A stretch of DNA of 9,483 nucleotides. Source: Clostridiales bacterium. Lineage in GTDB: Bacteria > Bacillota > Clostridia > Oscillospirales > Oscillospiraceae. Below the pieces are notes generated by a model, which was not told the origin of the DNA, made no database searches, and saw only the letters and a program-made list of their open reading frames with translations. Position numbers and translations under genes: made by a program. Positions 1 through 6,770 of the stretch are shown here, in pieces (positions within the stretch are counted from its first letter, which is position 1; every line of letters begins with the position of its first letter). The stretch is from assembly GCA_003522945.1 (NCBI GenBank), contig DPHR01000011.1, positions 2,229 to 11,711 of the forward strand, written 5' to 3'.

Positions 1-39
1 GGCTGCTCCGCAGCCGCCGCAGGAATTCTGAAAGAATAA
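1..39 (+). CDS. C-terminal end of an unidentified protein (partial)
   Basis: Reading from the first base, 12 codons (GCSAAAAGILKE) run to a TAA at 37-39, followed ten bases later by a hairpin that could end the transcript. The open frame and the hairpin together suggest the 3' end of a plus-strand gene that begins outside the window. Twelve residues are too few to name a family, so no function is proposed. Another frame could in principle be the coding one. Confidence 0.5.
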   Translation, partial: GCSAAAAGILKE

Positions 40-48
40 CGCAGAAAA

Positions 49-74
49 CCGGCTGGCGGTCACCAGCCGGCTTT
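49..74 (+). terminator. Hairpin, probable terminator of the upstream gene
   Basis: CCGGCTGG (49-56) and CCAGCCGG (63-70) form a perfect 8-bp stem with a 6-base loop, followed by CTTTCT. The U-run is short and interrupted, so termination may be incomplete. It lies between the TAA of the partial gene and the ribosome site of the oxidoreductase gene, so some read-through into that gene is possible. I saw no convincing separate promoter in the gap. Confidence 0.55.
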
Positions 75-82
75 CTCGTAAA

Positions 83-88
83 AAGGAG
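83..88 (+). promoter_or_regulatory. Ribosome binding site that decides the SDR start
   Basis: AAGGAG sits only one base before the ATG at 90 but seven bases before the ATG at 96. The second spacing is normal, so translation most likely starts at 96 (MKKIAVITG) rather than at 90 (MDMKKIAV). Confidence 0.75.
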
Positions 89-95
89 AATGGAT

Positions 96-869
96 ATGAA
101 GAAGATCGCTGTCATCACAGGCGCTTCGAGCGGCATGGGCCGCCGCTTTGCGGAAACGGTGCAGGAATTCGGAACGTATGACGAGATCTGGGCGATCGCC
201 CGGCGGGCCGACCGGCTCGAGGAGCTCAAAAATCATACGGCCTTCCCGGTGCGTACCATCTCACTCGATCTTTCCGACCCAGCGTCGTATGAGACGTATG
301 CCGCCCTCCTGCGCGAGGAGCAGCCGGAGGTCGGCCTTCTCATCAACGCCAGCGGCTTCGGCAAATTCCGCGCCGTGATGGATACGCCGCTCGAGGTCAA
401 TCTCAATATGGTCGATCTCAACTGCAAGGCGGTCATGGCGCTCTGCCAGCTCACGGTGCCGTATATGCCGTCCGGCAGCCAGATCATCAATATTGCATCT
501 GTTGCGGCGTTTCAGCCTATCCCGTATATCAACGTTTACGGCGCGACAAAGGCTCTTGTTCTGCACTACAGCCGTGCGCTCAACCGCGAACTGAAAAAGC
601 AGGGGGTGCATGTTATGGCGGTATGCCCGTTCTGGACAAAGACCGAATTCTTTGACCGCGCCGTGGCGTCGGACGAAAAGCCGGTCGTCAAGAAATACAT
701 TGCCATGTACAAGCCCGAGGAGATCGTTGCGCAGGCCTGGAAGGACGCGAAGAAGGGCAAAGACATGAGCAAATGCGGCTTCAAGGCGCGCATGCAGGCG
801 CTCGGCGTGAAGATCCTGCCGCACAGCATGGTAATGGACACCTGGCTCCGCCAGCAGGAACTGGATTAA
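96..869 (+). CDS. SDR-family NAD(P)-dependent oxidoreductase
   Basis: This is a 257-residue classical short-chain dehydrogenase/reductase, a typical length for the family. The Rossmann cofactor motif TGASSGMG is at residues 8-15, the NASG motif at 84-87, and the catalytic set is N109, S135, Y148 and K152 (YGATK). Paired arginines after the second strand (R36-R37) suggest NADP(H) preference; this is inference. No signal peptide or membrane segment is visible, so it should be cytoplasmic. It resembles the DltE-like branch (COG0300) of uncharacterised Firmicutes SDRs, and its substrate cannot be read from the sequence. An ATG lies two codons upstream at 90, but the ribosome site favours 96. It stands alone, converging with the exonuclease gene. 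Confidence 0.9.
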   Translation: MKKIAVITGASSGMGRRFAETVQEFGTYDEIWAIARRADRLEELKNHTAFPVRTISLDLSDPASYETYAALLREEQPEVGLLINASGFGKFRAVMDTPLEVNLNMVDLNCKAVMALCQLTVPYMPSGSQIINIASVAAFQPIPYINVYGATKALVLHYSRALNRELKKQGVHVMAVCPFWTKTEFFDRAVASDEKPVVKKYIAMYKPEEIVAQAWKDAKKGKDMSKCGFKARMQALGVKILPHSMVMDTWLRQQELD

Positions 870-876
870 AGAAAAT

Positions 877-926
877 CAAAAACCGGGGCTGCACGGCATT
901 ATCGGCTGTGCGGCCCCGGTTTTTTT
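877..926. terminator. Bidirectional terminator between SDR and exonuclease genes
   Basis: A 13-bp stem is formed by 882-894 (ACCGGGGCTGCAC) and 908-920 (GTGCGGCCCCGGT), with one G-T wobble. It is flanked by A-rich bases on the left (877-881) and six T on the right (921-926). It therefore has a U-run on both strands and can end both convergent genes. The exonuclease stop codon lies only a few bases to the right. Confidence 0.9.
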
Positions 927-929
927 GTT

Positions 930-1901
930 TCAGTTATTTTCGCTTCTGCGGCGGCGATGCCCGCGCCCGCGGCGGCGGCTCTGCGTCGCCTTGTCGCGGT
1001 AGAATTTCTCCATCTCGTCGTCGGCGCGGTAGACGATGCGGTTCACCGACCAGCTGTCGTTCTCCGTTTTGCGGAACTTGAGCCGGACGAGGAATTTGCG
1101 GTGCTCCTCGCATGTGCCGATCGTCATATACCGTCTATCGCCCTGATTGACCCAGCGTGTCAGCTCCAGCGGCTCGCCGCAGTCGGGACAGACGGCGCTC
1201 GTGACCTCTTCGTCGAGAAACGCCTCGGAGCGGGAATTATACCCGGTGAAGGCACGGTGCTCGAGCGCGTCCGGTTCATCGGTGTGGTGCTTATCCTCCG
1301 GAAGCCGAGTGGCGAGAAGGGAAGTGGCGTTGTCGTACTGCTCCAGTCCCTCGGCAAAGTCGAGCTTGGAGCAGACGAGCGCCGTGTTGTAGGCGTCGCC
1401 GAGCGCGTCGTGCGCCACACGGGTCTGCTCAATGGCGAAGTGCTCCATCGCCGTGGCGAGGGATTTCTGGTTTTTGTCGCCGCCGGTCTGGATGTTGTAA
1501 ATGAGCTGGAGATTGATCCAGTCTGCGATCCAGTCCCAGTCGAGATCGTGGATGATGATGTTCTGCTCCATGATCCGCCGGTCATCGTAGCCCCAGGTGA
1601 CGAACACCGGATCCTCGCCGCACCATTCGCGGAAATGCTCAAATACCGTGGGGAACGTGTCGCCGTGGCTGAGGCGCTCCTTGTCAATGCCGGTAAGCTT
1701 TTTGACTTTGTAATGCATGCTGCGGAAGTATATGGGCCGCACGTCGGACTGAAATTCCTCCGCGGGGCAGAAATCATCGTCGAGCTTCACCGCGCCGATC
1801 TGGATGATCTCGCCGCTCAGATGGATGGGGAGACGGTTGAATACGGACGCGTTGGAGCTCATAGCCTGGTTCCATTCCAGGTCAAGGACAATATAGGACA
1901 T
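930..1901 (-). CDS. DEDDh 3'-5' exonuclease with zinc-ribbon-like motif and basic tail
   Basis: A 323-residue protein of the RNase T/DnaQ-like exonuclease superfamily. Visible catalytic residues are D7 and E9 in the DLEWNQ start (Exo I), D107 in TWGYDD (Exo II), and H164 with D169 in AHDALGDA (Exo III), which fits a DEDDh nuclease using two metal ions. The nuclease domain covers about residues 1-185. After a linker comes C238-x2-C241-x22-C264-x2-H267, which looks like a small zinc ribbon. The protein ends in an arginine-rich stretch (SRRRGRGHRRRR) likely to bind nucleic acid; this is inference. Whether DNA or RNA is the substrate is not shown. The ATG at 1901 follows an AAAGG-type ribosome site. 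The gene has its own promoter, divergent from ddl, and no operon partner. Confidence 0.88.
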   Translation of the reverse strand: MSYIVLDLEWNQAMSSNASVFNRLPIHLSGEIIQIGAVKLDDDFCPAEEFQSDVRPIYFRSMHYKVKKLTGIDKERLSHGDTFPTVFEHFREWCGEDPVFVTWGYDDRRIMEQNIIIHDLDWDWIADWINLQLIYNIQTGGDKNQKSLATAMEHFAIEQTRVAHDALGDAYNTALVCSKLDFAEGLEQYDNATSLLATRLPEDKHHTDEPDALEHRAFTGYNSRSEAFLDEEVTSAVCPDCGEPLELTRWVNQGDRRYMTIGTCEEHRKFLVRLKFRKTENDSWSVNRIVYRADDEMEKFYRDKATQSRRRGRGHRRRRSENN

Positions 1902-1932
1902 TCGGATTACCGACCTTTCTTATAACCAAATC

Positions 1933-1961
1933 ATTATACCAATGCATCGGGGAAATAACAA
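1933..1961 (-). promoter_or_regulatory. Promoter of the exonuclease gene
   Basis: On the minus strand, TTGTTA (1961-1956) and a perfect TATAAT (1938-1933) are separated by 17 bases. A TG one base upstream of the -10 makes it an extended -10 site (TGGTATAAT). It is a sigma-A type promoter; transcription should start near 1926, giving a leader of about 25 bases. Confidence 0.8.
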
Positions 1962-2043
1962 TCCCTTTTTTCCGGAAAATCACAGCTGCGGCGGACGATT
2001 TTCGCAGAACACACTTTTTGCAGACCAAAAAGCAAATATTGTG

Positions 2044-2072
2044 TTTCCATTCTCCCGCAGGTGATGTATAAT
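2044..2072 (+). promoter_or_regulatory. Promoter of the ddl-murF operon
   Basis: TTTCCA (2044-2049) and a perfect TATAAT (2067-2072) are separated by 17 bases, fitting a sigma-A promoter with a weak -35 element. Transcription would start near 2079, leaving a leader of about 26 bases before the TTG start. It is divergent from the exonuclease promoter; the two -10 elements are about 130 bases apart. Confidence 0.75.
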
Positions 2073-2090
2073 GAAGAGAAATGCAAACAT

Positions 2091-2096
2091 GGGAGG
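2091..2096 (+). promoter_or_regulatory. Ribosome binding site for the TTG start of ddl
   Basis: GGGAGG lies eight bases before TTG at 2105. The nearby ATG at 2098 is too close and in another frame, so this site supports the TTG as the true start. Confidence 0.8.
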
Positions 2097-2104
2097 CATG
2101 ACTC

Positions 2105-3139
2105 TTGTACATAGCTGTTATCTGCGGCGGATTGAGCGCCGAGCGCGATGTTTCCATCAGCTCCGGCACGGGCGCGGCACGCGCGCTGCGTGCGCGCGGA
2201 CACAAGGTCGCGCTGGTTGATCTTTTTCTCGGAAACCCCTCGGCGGTGAAGGATCCCCGCAGCGTCTTTACGTCCGACGCCGGAGACTCCGTTTACTCCG
2301 TGCGGGAGACCGAGCCCGATCTTGACAAGATCCGCGCCCAGCGCGGCGGCAAAGGGCTGATCGGCCCCGGCGTGATCGAGATCTGCCGCGCCGCGGATAT
2401 CGCGTTCCTCGCGCTGCACGGCGCGGAGGGCGAAAACGGGAAGCTGCAGGCGTGTCTGGATCTTTACGGTGTGCCATATACCGGCAGCGGCTATCTCGGC
2501 AGCGCGCTCGCCATGGATAAGGAATTGAGCAAGATCCTTTTCCGCAGCAGCGGCATCCCTACGCCTCCGGGCGTCACGCTCCGCCGCGGCGACGCGGTGC
2601 CGGAGAGCATCGGCTTTCCGTGCGTCGTGAAGCCCTGCTCCGGCGGCTCCTCCGTCGGCACGAGCATTGTCACCGAGCCGGAAAAGCTCCCCGGAGCGCT
2701 CGAAGAGGCATTTTCCTGTGATGAGGCGGTGCTTGTGGAGAAGTATATCCGCGCCCGCGAGCTGACGGTCGGCGTGATGGACGGCCGCGCCATGGCGGTC
2801 ATTGAGATCATTCCCAAGACCGGGTTCTATGATTATAAGAACAAGTACCAGGCGGGCCTTACCGAGGAGATCTGCCCCGCGCCGATCAGCGCGGAGGACA
2901 CCGAGCGCGTGCAGCGCCTTGCCGAGCGCGTATACGAAGCGCTCCATCTCGATGCCTATGGCCGTGTCGATTTCCTGATGGATAAAGCGGACGGTGAGCT
3001 CTACTGTCTGGAAGCCAATACGCTCCCCGGCATGACGCCAACAAGCCTCATCCCGCAGATGGCGGCGGCCGAGGGCATGGATTACGGCGAGCTGTGCGAG
3101 AAAATTATCGAAGTATCTTTGAAGAAGTATAAGAAATGA
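2105..3139 (+). CDS. ddl: D-alanine--D-alanine ligase
   Basis: This ATP-grasp ligase joins two D-alanines in the cytoplasm to make the dipeptide that ends the peptidoglycan stem peptide. At 344 residues it has normal length. Recognisable motifs are GGLSAERDVS (8-17, with E13 of the first D-Ala site), HGAEGENG (105-112), the nucleotide-binding K176 and SGGSSVG (179-185), the omega-loop FYDYKNKYQAG (241-251), R287 and D289 in YGRVDF, and E303/N305 in EANTLPGMTPTSL. The omega-loop keeps the K-Y pair (K247-Y248) usual in D-Ala-D-Ala ligases, and nothing resembles the VanA-type D-Ala-D-Lac loop, so ordinary D-Ala specificity is inferred. The start is TTG, supported by GGGAGG. Its TGA overlaps the murF ATG, so the two are co-translated. 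Confidence 0.96.
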   Translation: MYIAVICGGLSAERDVSISSGTGAARALRARGHKVALVDLFLGNPSAVKDPRSVFTSDAGDSVYSVRETEPDLDKIRAQRGGKGLIGPGVIEICRAADIAFLALHGAEGENGKLQACLDLYGVPYTGSGYLGSALAMDKELSKILFRSSGIPTPPGVTLRRGDAVPESIGFPCVVKPCSGGSSVGTSIVTEPEKLPGALEEAFSCDEAVLVEKYIRARELTVGVMDGRAMAVIEIIPKTGFYDYKNKYQAGLTEEICPAPISAEDTERVQRLAERVYEALHLDAYGRVDFLMDKADGELYCLEANTLPGMTPTSLIPQMAAAEGMDYGELCEKIIEVSLKKYKK

Positions 3140-4482
3140 ACGGAATGACGATCGGCGAAATGCTCCGCGCCTGCCGCGGTGAATGGCAGGGAACCGAAGA
3201 GACCCTCACGAAAGCGCCCTCGTCCATCGTGACCGACAGCCGGCAGGCGGGGGAGGGAAGCCTCTTTCTCGCGCTGCGCGGCGAGAAAACGGACGGACAT
3301 AAATACATCCCCGACGTGCTGCAGAAGGGCGCGCTTGCGGTGCTGTGCGAGGAGCGCGGCGCGGCGGGCGAGCCGCGCATCGTTGTGCCGGATACGCTCG
3401 CAGCCATGCAGCAGATCGCCGCGGCAAGCCGGAAGCGCTGGGACATTCCGTTTATCGGCGTCACCGGCAGCGTCGGCAAGACGACGGCCAAGGAAATGCT
3501 CGCCGCCGCGCTCTCCGGAAAATACGAAGTATTCAAAACGCCGGGAAGCATGAACGGGCAGATCGGCATTCCCGTTTCACTCATCGGCCTGCACGGAGAG
3601 TATGACGTTGCCGTGATCGAAATGGGCGTTTCCCTCTTCGGGGAGATGACGCGCCTTACGAACATGGTGCATCCCGATATGGCGGTGTTTACGAACATCG
3701 GCGACGCGCATCTGGAGGCACTCGGCGACCGTCCCGGTATCCTGCGGGCCAAGTCTGAGATATTGCAGGGCATGAGGCCCAATGCCGTCATCTTCGCCAA
3801 CGGCGACGACGCGCTCCTTTCCGCAGCGGACTTCGGACGGAAGACCGTCCTCTTCGGTCTCGGTGAAAACTGTGCTGTCCGCGCTGCGGATGTTCAGCAC
3901 TGCGGCGAGAGCCTTTCCTGCTGCATTCTTGCAGGGGAGCGCAGCTTTCCCGTGACTGTCCCGGCCTACGGCACATATATGATCTACTCCGTGCTCGCTG
4001 CGGCGGCGGTATCGCTTGAGCTCGGCCTTTCGGACGCGGAGATCGCGCGCGGGCTCGCCCGGTATGAAACGGTGGGCCGCCGCTCTCGTGTCGTAAAAAC
4101 CGGGTACTGCACGCTTGTGGACGATTGCTATAACGCCAACCCGACGTCCGACCGCGCGGCGATCGACTCGCTTGCCTCGCTTTCCGGACGGCACGTATGC
4201 ATTCTCGGCGATATGCTGGAAATGGGCGGAAACGCCCCGGAGCTTCACCGTTCGGTCGGTGAATACGCCGCGGCGCACGGCGTTGATCTTGTGATCACGC
4301 AGGGGGAGCTGGCAAAGTACATTGCCGAAGGCGCGGGGACGGCCGGCGCGCATTACTCCGACCGCGCATCGCTTCTCGCCGCGCTCCCGGCGCTGCTGCA
4401 TGAGGGCGACGTGGTACTCGTCAAAGCCTCCCACGGCGCACATTTCGAGGAAATATCGGAAGCCGTCAAGCAGCTTTCTTGA
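3136..4482 (+). CDS. murF: UDP-N-acetylmuramoyl-tripeptide--D-alanyl-D-alanine ligase
   Basis: MurF uses ATP to add the D-Ala-D-Ala made by the upstream ligase to the UDP-MurNAc-tripeptide, the last cytoplasmic step of the nucleotide precursor. The 448 residues match the family. Seen in order: an N-terminal substrate domain (about 1-100), the P-loop GVTGSVGKTT (108-117, K115), NGQIGIP (140-146), IEMG (161-164), TNIGDAHLE (186-194), RAKSEI with the lysine likely to be carbamylated (K206), then the C-terminal Mur ligase domain with DDCYNANPTS (329-338) and LGDMLEMG (357-364). The start overlaps the ddl stop as ATGA, which indicates translational coupling; the ribosome site is weak (GAAGAAG). 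A strong terminator follows directly, so the operon has two genes. No truncation or unusual residue was noticed. Confidence 0.96.
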   Translation: MNGMTIGEMLRACRGEWQGTEETLTKAPSSIVTDSRQAGEGSLFLALRGEKTDGHKYIPDVLQKGALAVLCEERGAAGEPRIVVPDTLAAMQQIAAASRKRWDIPFIGVTGSVGKTTAKEMLAAALSGKYEVFKTPGSMNGQIGIPVSLIGLHGEYDVAVIEMGVSLFGEMTRLTNMVHPDMAVFTNIGDAHLEALGDRPGILRAKSEILQGMRPNAVIFANGDDALLSAADFGRKTVLFGLGENCAVRAADVQHCGESLSCCILAGERSFPVTVPAYGTYMIYSVLAAAAVSLELGLSDAEIARGLARYETVGRRSRVVKTGYCTLVDDCYNANPTSDRAAIDSLASLSGRHVCILGDMLEMGGNAPELHRSVGEYAAAHGVDLVITQGELAKYIAEGAGTAGAHYSDRASLLAALPALLHEGDVVLVKASHGAHFEEISEAVKQLS

Positions 4483-4489
4483 AAGGCTC

Positions 4490-4520
4490 AAAAATCCTGT
4501 GCTCCGGCACAGGATTTTTT
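4490..4520 (+). terminator. Rho-independent terminator after murF
   Basis: ATCCTGTGC (4494-4502) pairs perfectly with GCACAGGAT (4507-4515) around a TCCG tetraloop, flanked by A on the left and TTTTT (4516-4520) on the right. It starts eight bases after the murF stop and separates the wall operon from the sigma factor gene. Confidence 0.93.
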
Positions 4521-4523
4521 GTA

Positions 4524-4563
4524 ACGAAACGGGAAAAACGCGCACTTATATACGACGAAACGG
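4524..4563 (+). repeat. 9-bp direct repeat upstream of the sigma factor gene
   Basis: ACGAAACGG occurs at 4524-4532 and again at 4555-4563, 31 bases apart, about three helical turns. A TATATA (4547-4552) lies between the copies and may be a -10 element; CGAAAC (4525-4530) is 16 bases upstream of it and loosely resembles an ECF-type -35 element. The second copy abuts the ribosome site AAAGGAG (4564-4570). It is a candidate promoter/operator for autoregulation, but short repeats can arise by chance. Confidence 0.4.
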
Positions 4564-4580
4564 AAAGGAGAGCGGTACGG

Positions 4581-5066
4581 ATGCAGAGCATGGAAGAGAT
4601 CTACCGGCAGCACGCGCAGACGGTGTACCGCTATCTTCTTGCTAAGACGCGCAGCGCCGATCTTGCGGAGGAGCTGACGCAGGAGACGTTCTATCAGGCT
4701 GTGCGCACCGCCGGACAGTACCGCGGCGAAGGAAAGCTCACCACATGGCTCTGCGGCATTGCGAAGAACGTCCTGCGCACCTATCAGCGCCGTCATCCGG
4801 TTGAGGAAGAGCTGGATGAAACGGCGGCTGCTCCGGACACGCTGGATGAAGCGTTTCTCGCGCGCGAATCGCAGCTGGAGCTGCTGCGGAAAATGCAGAC
4901 GCTCGGGAGTGACGCGCGCGAGGTGATGTACCTTCGCATATTCGGCGCGTTGTCGTTCCGGGATATCGGCGAAATACTCTCGCGCACGGAGAACTGGGCA
5001 CGCGTCACATACTACCGCGGCAGGGAAGCACTGCGAAAGGAGCTGGAAAAAGACGATGAAAAATGA
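4581..5066 (+). CDS. ECF-type RNA polymerase sigma factor
   Basis: A 161-residue sigma-70 family protein with only regions 2 and 4, as in extracytoplasmic-function sigma factors. Region 2 covers about residues 5-70, with DLAEELTQETF (27-37) and the WLCGIAKN segment (56-63). Region 4 covers about 97-157, with a helix-turn-helix in SFRDIGEILSRTENWARV (125-142). It should direct RNA polymerase to a small regulon, probably including itself; the regulon cannot be deduced here. The frame stays open upstream to 4479 but that stretch runs through the murF terminator. AAAGGAG (4564-4570) lies ten bases before the ATG at 4581, which is therefore chosen as the start. The gene overlaps the following anti-sigma gene by 11 bases, so the two are a coupled regulatory pair. 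Confidence 0.92.
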   Translation: MQSMEEIYRQHAQTVYRYLLAKTRSADLAEELTQETFYQAVRTAGQYRGEGKLTTWLCGIAKNVLRTYQRRHPVEEELDETAAAPDTLDEAFLARESQLELLRKMQTLGSDAREVMYLRIFGALSFRDIGEILSRTENWARVTYYRGREALRKELEKDDEK

Positions 5067-6018
5067 TCTCAGCTGCGAGGTCGTCCGCGACCTTCTGCCC
5101 TCGTACCTTGACGGCGTGGCGAGCGGCGAGACGAAGGCCGCTGTGGAGCGGCATATGGAAGAATGTCCGGACTGCCGCGAAGCGCTGCGCCGGATGAAGG
5201 AACCGGAGGTCGCCGTGCCGCCGGAGGAAAAGGAGATCGACTATCTCAAAAAGGTGCGCCGACGCAGCTCCCGCAAAGTGGCCGTAATTCTGGCGATCGT
5301 CGTGCTTCTCTCGATGGCAGCGATGTTCCGGCTGTTTTATATCGGCTTTCCTGTGGACTCGCGCGCGATCGCCGCGGTCGTCACCGTAAGGGACGGTACG
5401 GTGCGTCTCACCGGCACGCTTACCGACAGCGGCCAGAGCGTGTGCCGGGCGAACATCACGCAGAACGAGGACGGCGGCGTGGAGGTGCAGATGTATGCTG
5501 CGCTCCCGCTCTTCGCGCATAGCGGAGACTTTACCTGGGAATACCCCGCGGCGAAGGATGTCACCAGCGTCTCGGTCAACGGCCTTGTTCTCTGGGAAAA
5601 CGGCGAAGCAATCGACTCGCTCACGGCGAGGCTCTACGAGGCGAAGAACCCCTATGTCGGCGATATGAGCGCGAACGCCAATATTGCCTCGCTCCTCCGC
5701 GTCGGAAATTGCGTCGGCAGCTTTACGAATGAATTGCAGACGGACGCAGAGCCCTACGGCTGGACGCTTGTTCTGGACGATCCAGTCGCGGCGGAGAACG
5801 AGAAGAGCATAAAAGATGAGATGCGCCGCTGCTCCTGTGTGCTGCTCGCGGAGATCGAAAATCTCGGCACCGTTTCATGGAAGTATGAGACCGAAGCAGG
5901 AGAGAAGACCTTCACCGTCACCGCCACGGACGCATCAAAGCTGGCGGGACAGGATATCAAGACCTGCGCCGCCACCGCCTCGGAATTGCAGAATCTCTTG
6001 AATGAACTCGGATTTTAA
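5056..6018 (+). CDS. Membrane anti-sigma factor with N-terminal zinc-finger (zf-HC2)
   Basis: This 320-residue protein most likely holds the upstream ECF sigma factor inactive at the membrane. The N-terminus has the anti-sigma zinc signature: C7, then H33-x3-C37-x2-C40 (RHMEECPDC), within the usual LLPSYLDG context. A basic stretch (KKVRRRSSRK, 65-74) precedes a single membrane helix at about 75-91, placing the zinc finger inside the cell and residues from about 97 to 320 outside. I do not recognise the outer domain; it is hydrophilic, apparently beta-rich, and carries several cysteines. The signal and the way the sigma factor is released (proteolysis or ligand binding) are unknown. The start at 5056 lies inside the sigma gene, with AAAGGAG at 5036-5042. 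Alternative roles are unlikely given the pairing. Confidence 0.88.
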   Translation: MKNDLSCEVVRDLLPSYLDGVASGETKAAVERHMEECPDCREALRRMKEPEVAVPPEEKEIDYLKKVRRRSSRKVAVILAIVVLLSMAAMFRLFYIGFPVDSRAIAAVVTVRDGTVRLTGTLTDSGQSVCRANITQNEDGGVEVQMYAALPLFAHSGDFTWEYPAAKDVTSVSVNGLVLWENGEAIDSLTARLYEAKNPYVGDMSANANIASLLRVGNCVGSFTNELQTDAEPYGWTLVLDDPVAAENEKSIKDEMRRCSCVLLAEIENLGTVSWKYETEAGEKTFTVTATDASKLAGQDIKTCAATASELQNLLNELGF

Positions 6019-6021
6019 CAC

Positions 6022-6053
6022 AAAAGCGCCCGTGCCGAAGCACGGGCGCTTTT
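6022..6053. terminator. Bidirectional terminator between anti-sigma and DUF3267 genes
   Basis: A perfect 14-bp stem, AAAAGCGCCCGTGC (6022-6035) with GCACGGGCGCTTTT (6040-6053), closes on a CGAA tetraloop. Four T end the stem on each strand. It sits between two convergent stop codons (6018 and 6065) and should serve both genes. Confidence 0.9.
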
Positions 6054-6064
6054 GCGATATTGGA

Positions 6065-6703
6065 TCAATCTTTTTCAAATACGACAACGCCGCATTCGTA
6101 GGGATGGTCGTAGTATACGGCATCGCGTCCTTGCTGCCTGTGGAGCAGCATTTTGAGTATAATGGCAAAATCCCCGCCGCCGCCGAAGATCATGGCTATT
6201 GCCAGAATGAAGACCCAGAAAATCCCGGTCAGAGCCGCGGCGGCCGTCAGGCCGATACCAAGCACGAGCGTCGGCATGGCCGCGCCGAGAATATACTGCC
6301 CGCGCTTCATCGGCTGCGCACAGGTGCAGTAAGGCGTAAGCGCTTTCCAGATCACGCCGAAGCGAATGGCTCTCCAGTGACTTTCGGCAAAAAGACCCCA
6401 TGTAAGTCCATGGATGCCTTCGTGAACTGCGGTAAGAAGAAGCATTACAAGAAGGAATAAGAGAAAATCGAAAGGCGACATCGATTCGGCCATCGAGAGG
6501 AATGAAACGCGGGAAAGAACAACGGCTCCGGAGAGTACGGCAAACGGCAGCATGACGATAAGCGCCAAAAGGTTCGCCTTTACTACGCCGATGGTGAGAT
6601 CGGTCTTTCGGTATCCCTGCCGTTCCATTTCTTCACAGATGAGCGCAAACTGTTCCTTGCGTTTCTGCTCGGCGGGGGTGAGCTTTCTCTCATTTTTCGC
6701 CAT
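6065..6703 (-). CDS. DUF3267 putative membrane zincin metalloprotease
   Basis: A 212-residue integral membrane protein. After a charged cytoplasmic N-terminus (about 1-40) there are four predicted membrane segments, near 44-63, 78-93, 137-160 and 161-177. The second ends in HEGIHG (H94, E95, H98), the HExxH zinc motif of zincins, and the last is followed by GGGGD (D178), a plausible third metal ligand. This arrangement matches the DUF3267 family, described as putative zincin peptidases related to site-2-type (M50) proteases; activity and substrate are unproven. The frame is open upstream to 6799, but that part overlaps the promoter and the hppA terminator; GGAG lies nine bases before the ATG at 6703, so I chose that start. 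Its proximity to the anti-sigma gene raises, but does not show, a role in intramembrane cleavage. Confidence 0.8.
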   Translation of the reverse strand: MAKNERKLTPAEQKRKEQFALICEEMERQGYRKTDLTIGVVKANLLALIVMLPFAVLSGAVVLSRVSFLSMAESMSPFDFLLFLLVMLLLTAVHEGIHGLTWGLFAESHWRAIRFGVIWKALTPYCTCAQPMKRGQYILGAAMPTLVLGIGLTAAAALTGIFWVFILAIAMIFGGGGDFAIILKMLLHRQQGRDAVYYDHPYECGVVVFEKD

Positions 6704-6734
6704 TGTATCTTGCTCCGATCCACAGATTTTCATC

Positions 6735-6763
6735 ATTGTACCACAGCAGACGGGCGCTTGCAA
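6735..6763 (-). promoter_or_regulatory. Promoter of the DUF3267 gene
   Basis: On the minus strand TTGCAA (6763-6758) and TACAAT (6740-6735) are 17 bases apart, with an upstream TG giving an extended -10 (TGGTACAAT). Transcription would start near 6728, after the earlier in-frame ATG codons and ahead of the ATG at 6703, which supports the shorter protein. Confidence 0.75.
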
Positions 6764-6770
6764 GAAAGTA

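Noticed and set aside
957..1925. A 322-codon plus-strand open frame opposite the exonuclease gene
   Set aside because: The minus-strand product has all five catalytic residues of a DEDDh exonuclease, plus promoter and ribosome site. The plus-strand frame has none of these and crosses the exonuclease promoter region.
2177..2193. GC-rich inverted repeat GCACGC/GCGTGC inside ddl
   Set aside because: It falls in Ala/Arg codons of a GC-rich gene, is short, and has no U-run; chance explains it.
1934..2947. A 337-codon minus-strand open frame opposite ddl
   Set aside because: The plus strand encodes a complete D-Ala-D-Ala ligase; the antisense product is arginine/alanine rich without motifs.
4479..4580. 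Possible 34-residue N-terminal extension of the sigma factor
   Set aside because: It would be translated through the murF terminator hairpin and has no ribosome site; AAAGGAG before 4581 gives a normal-length ECF sigma factor.
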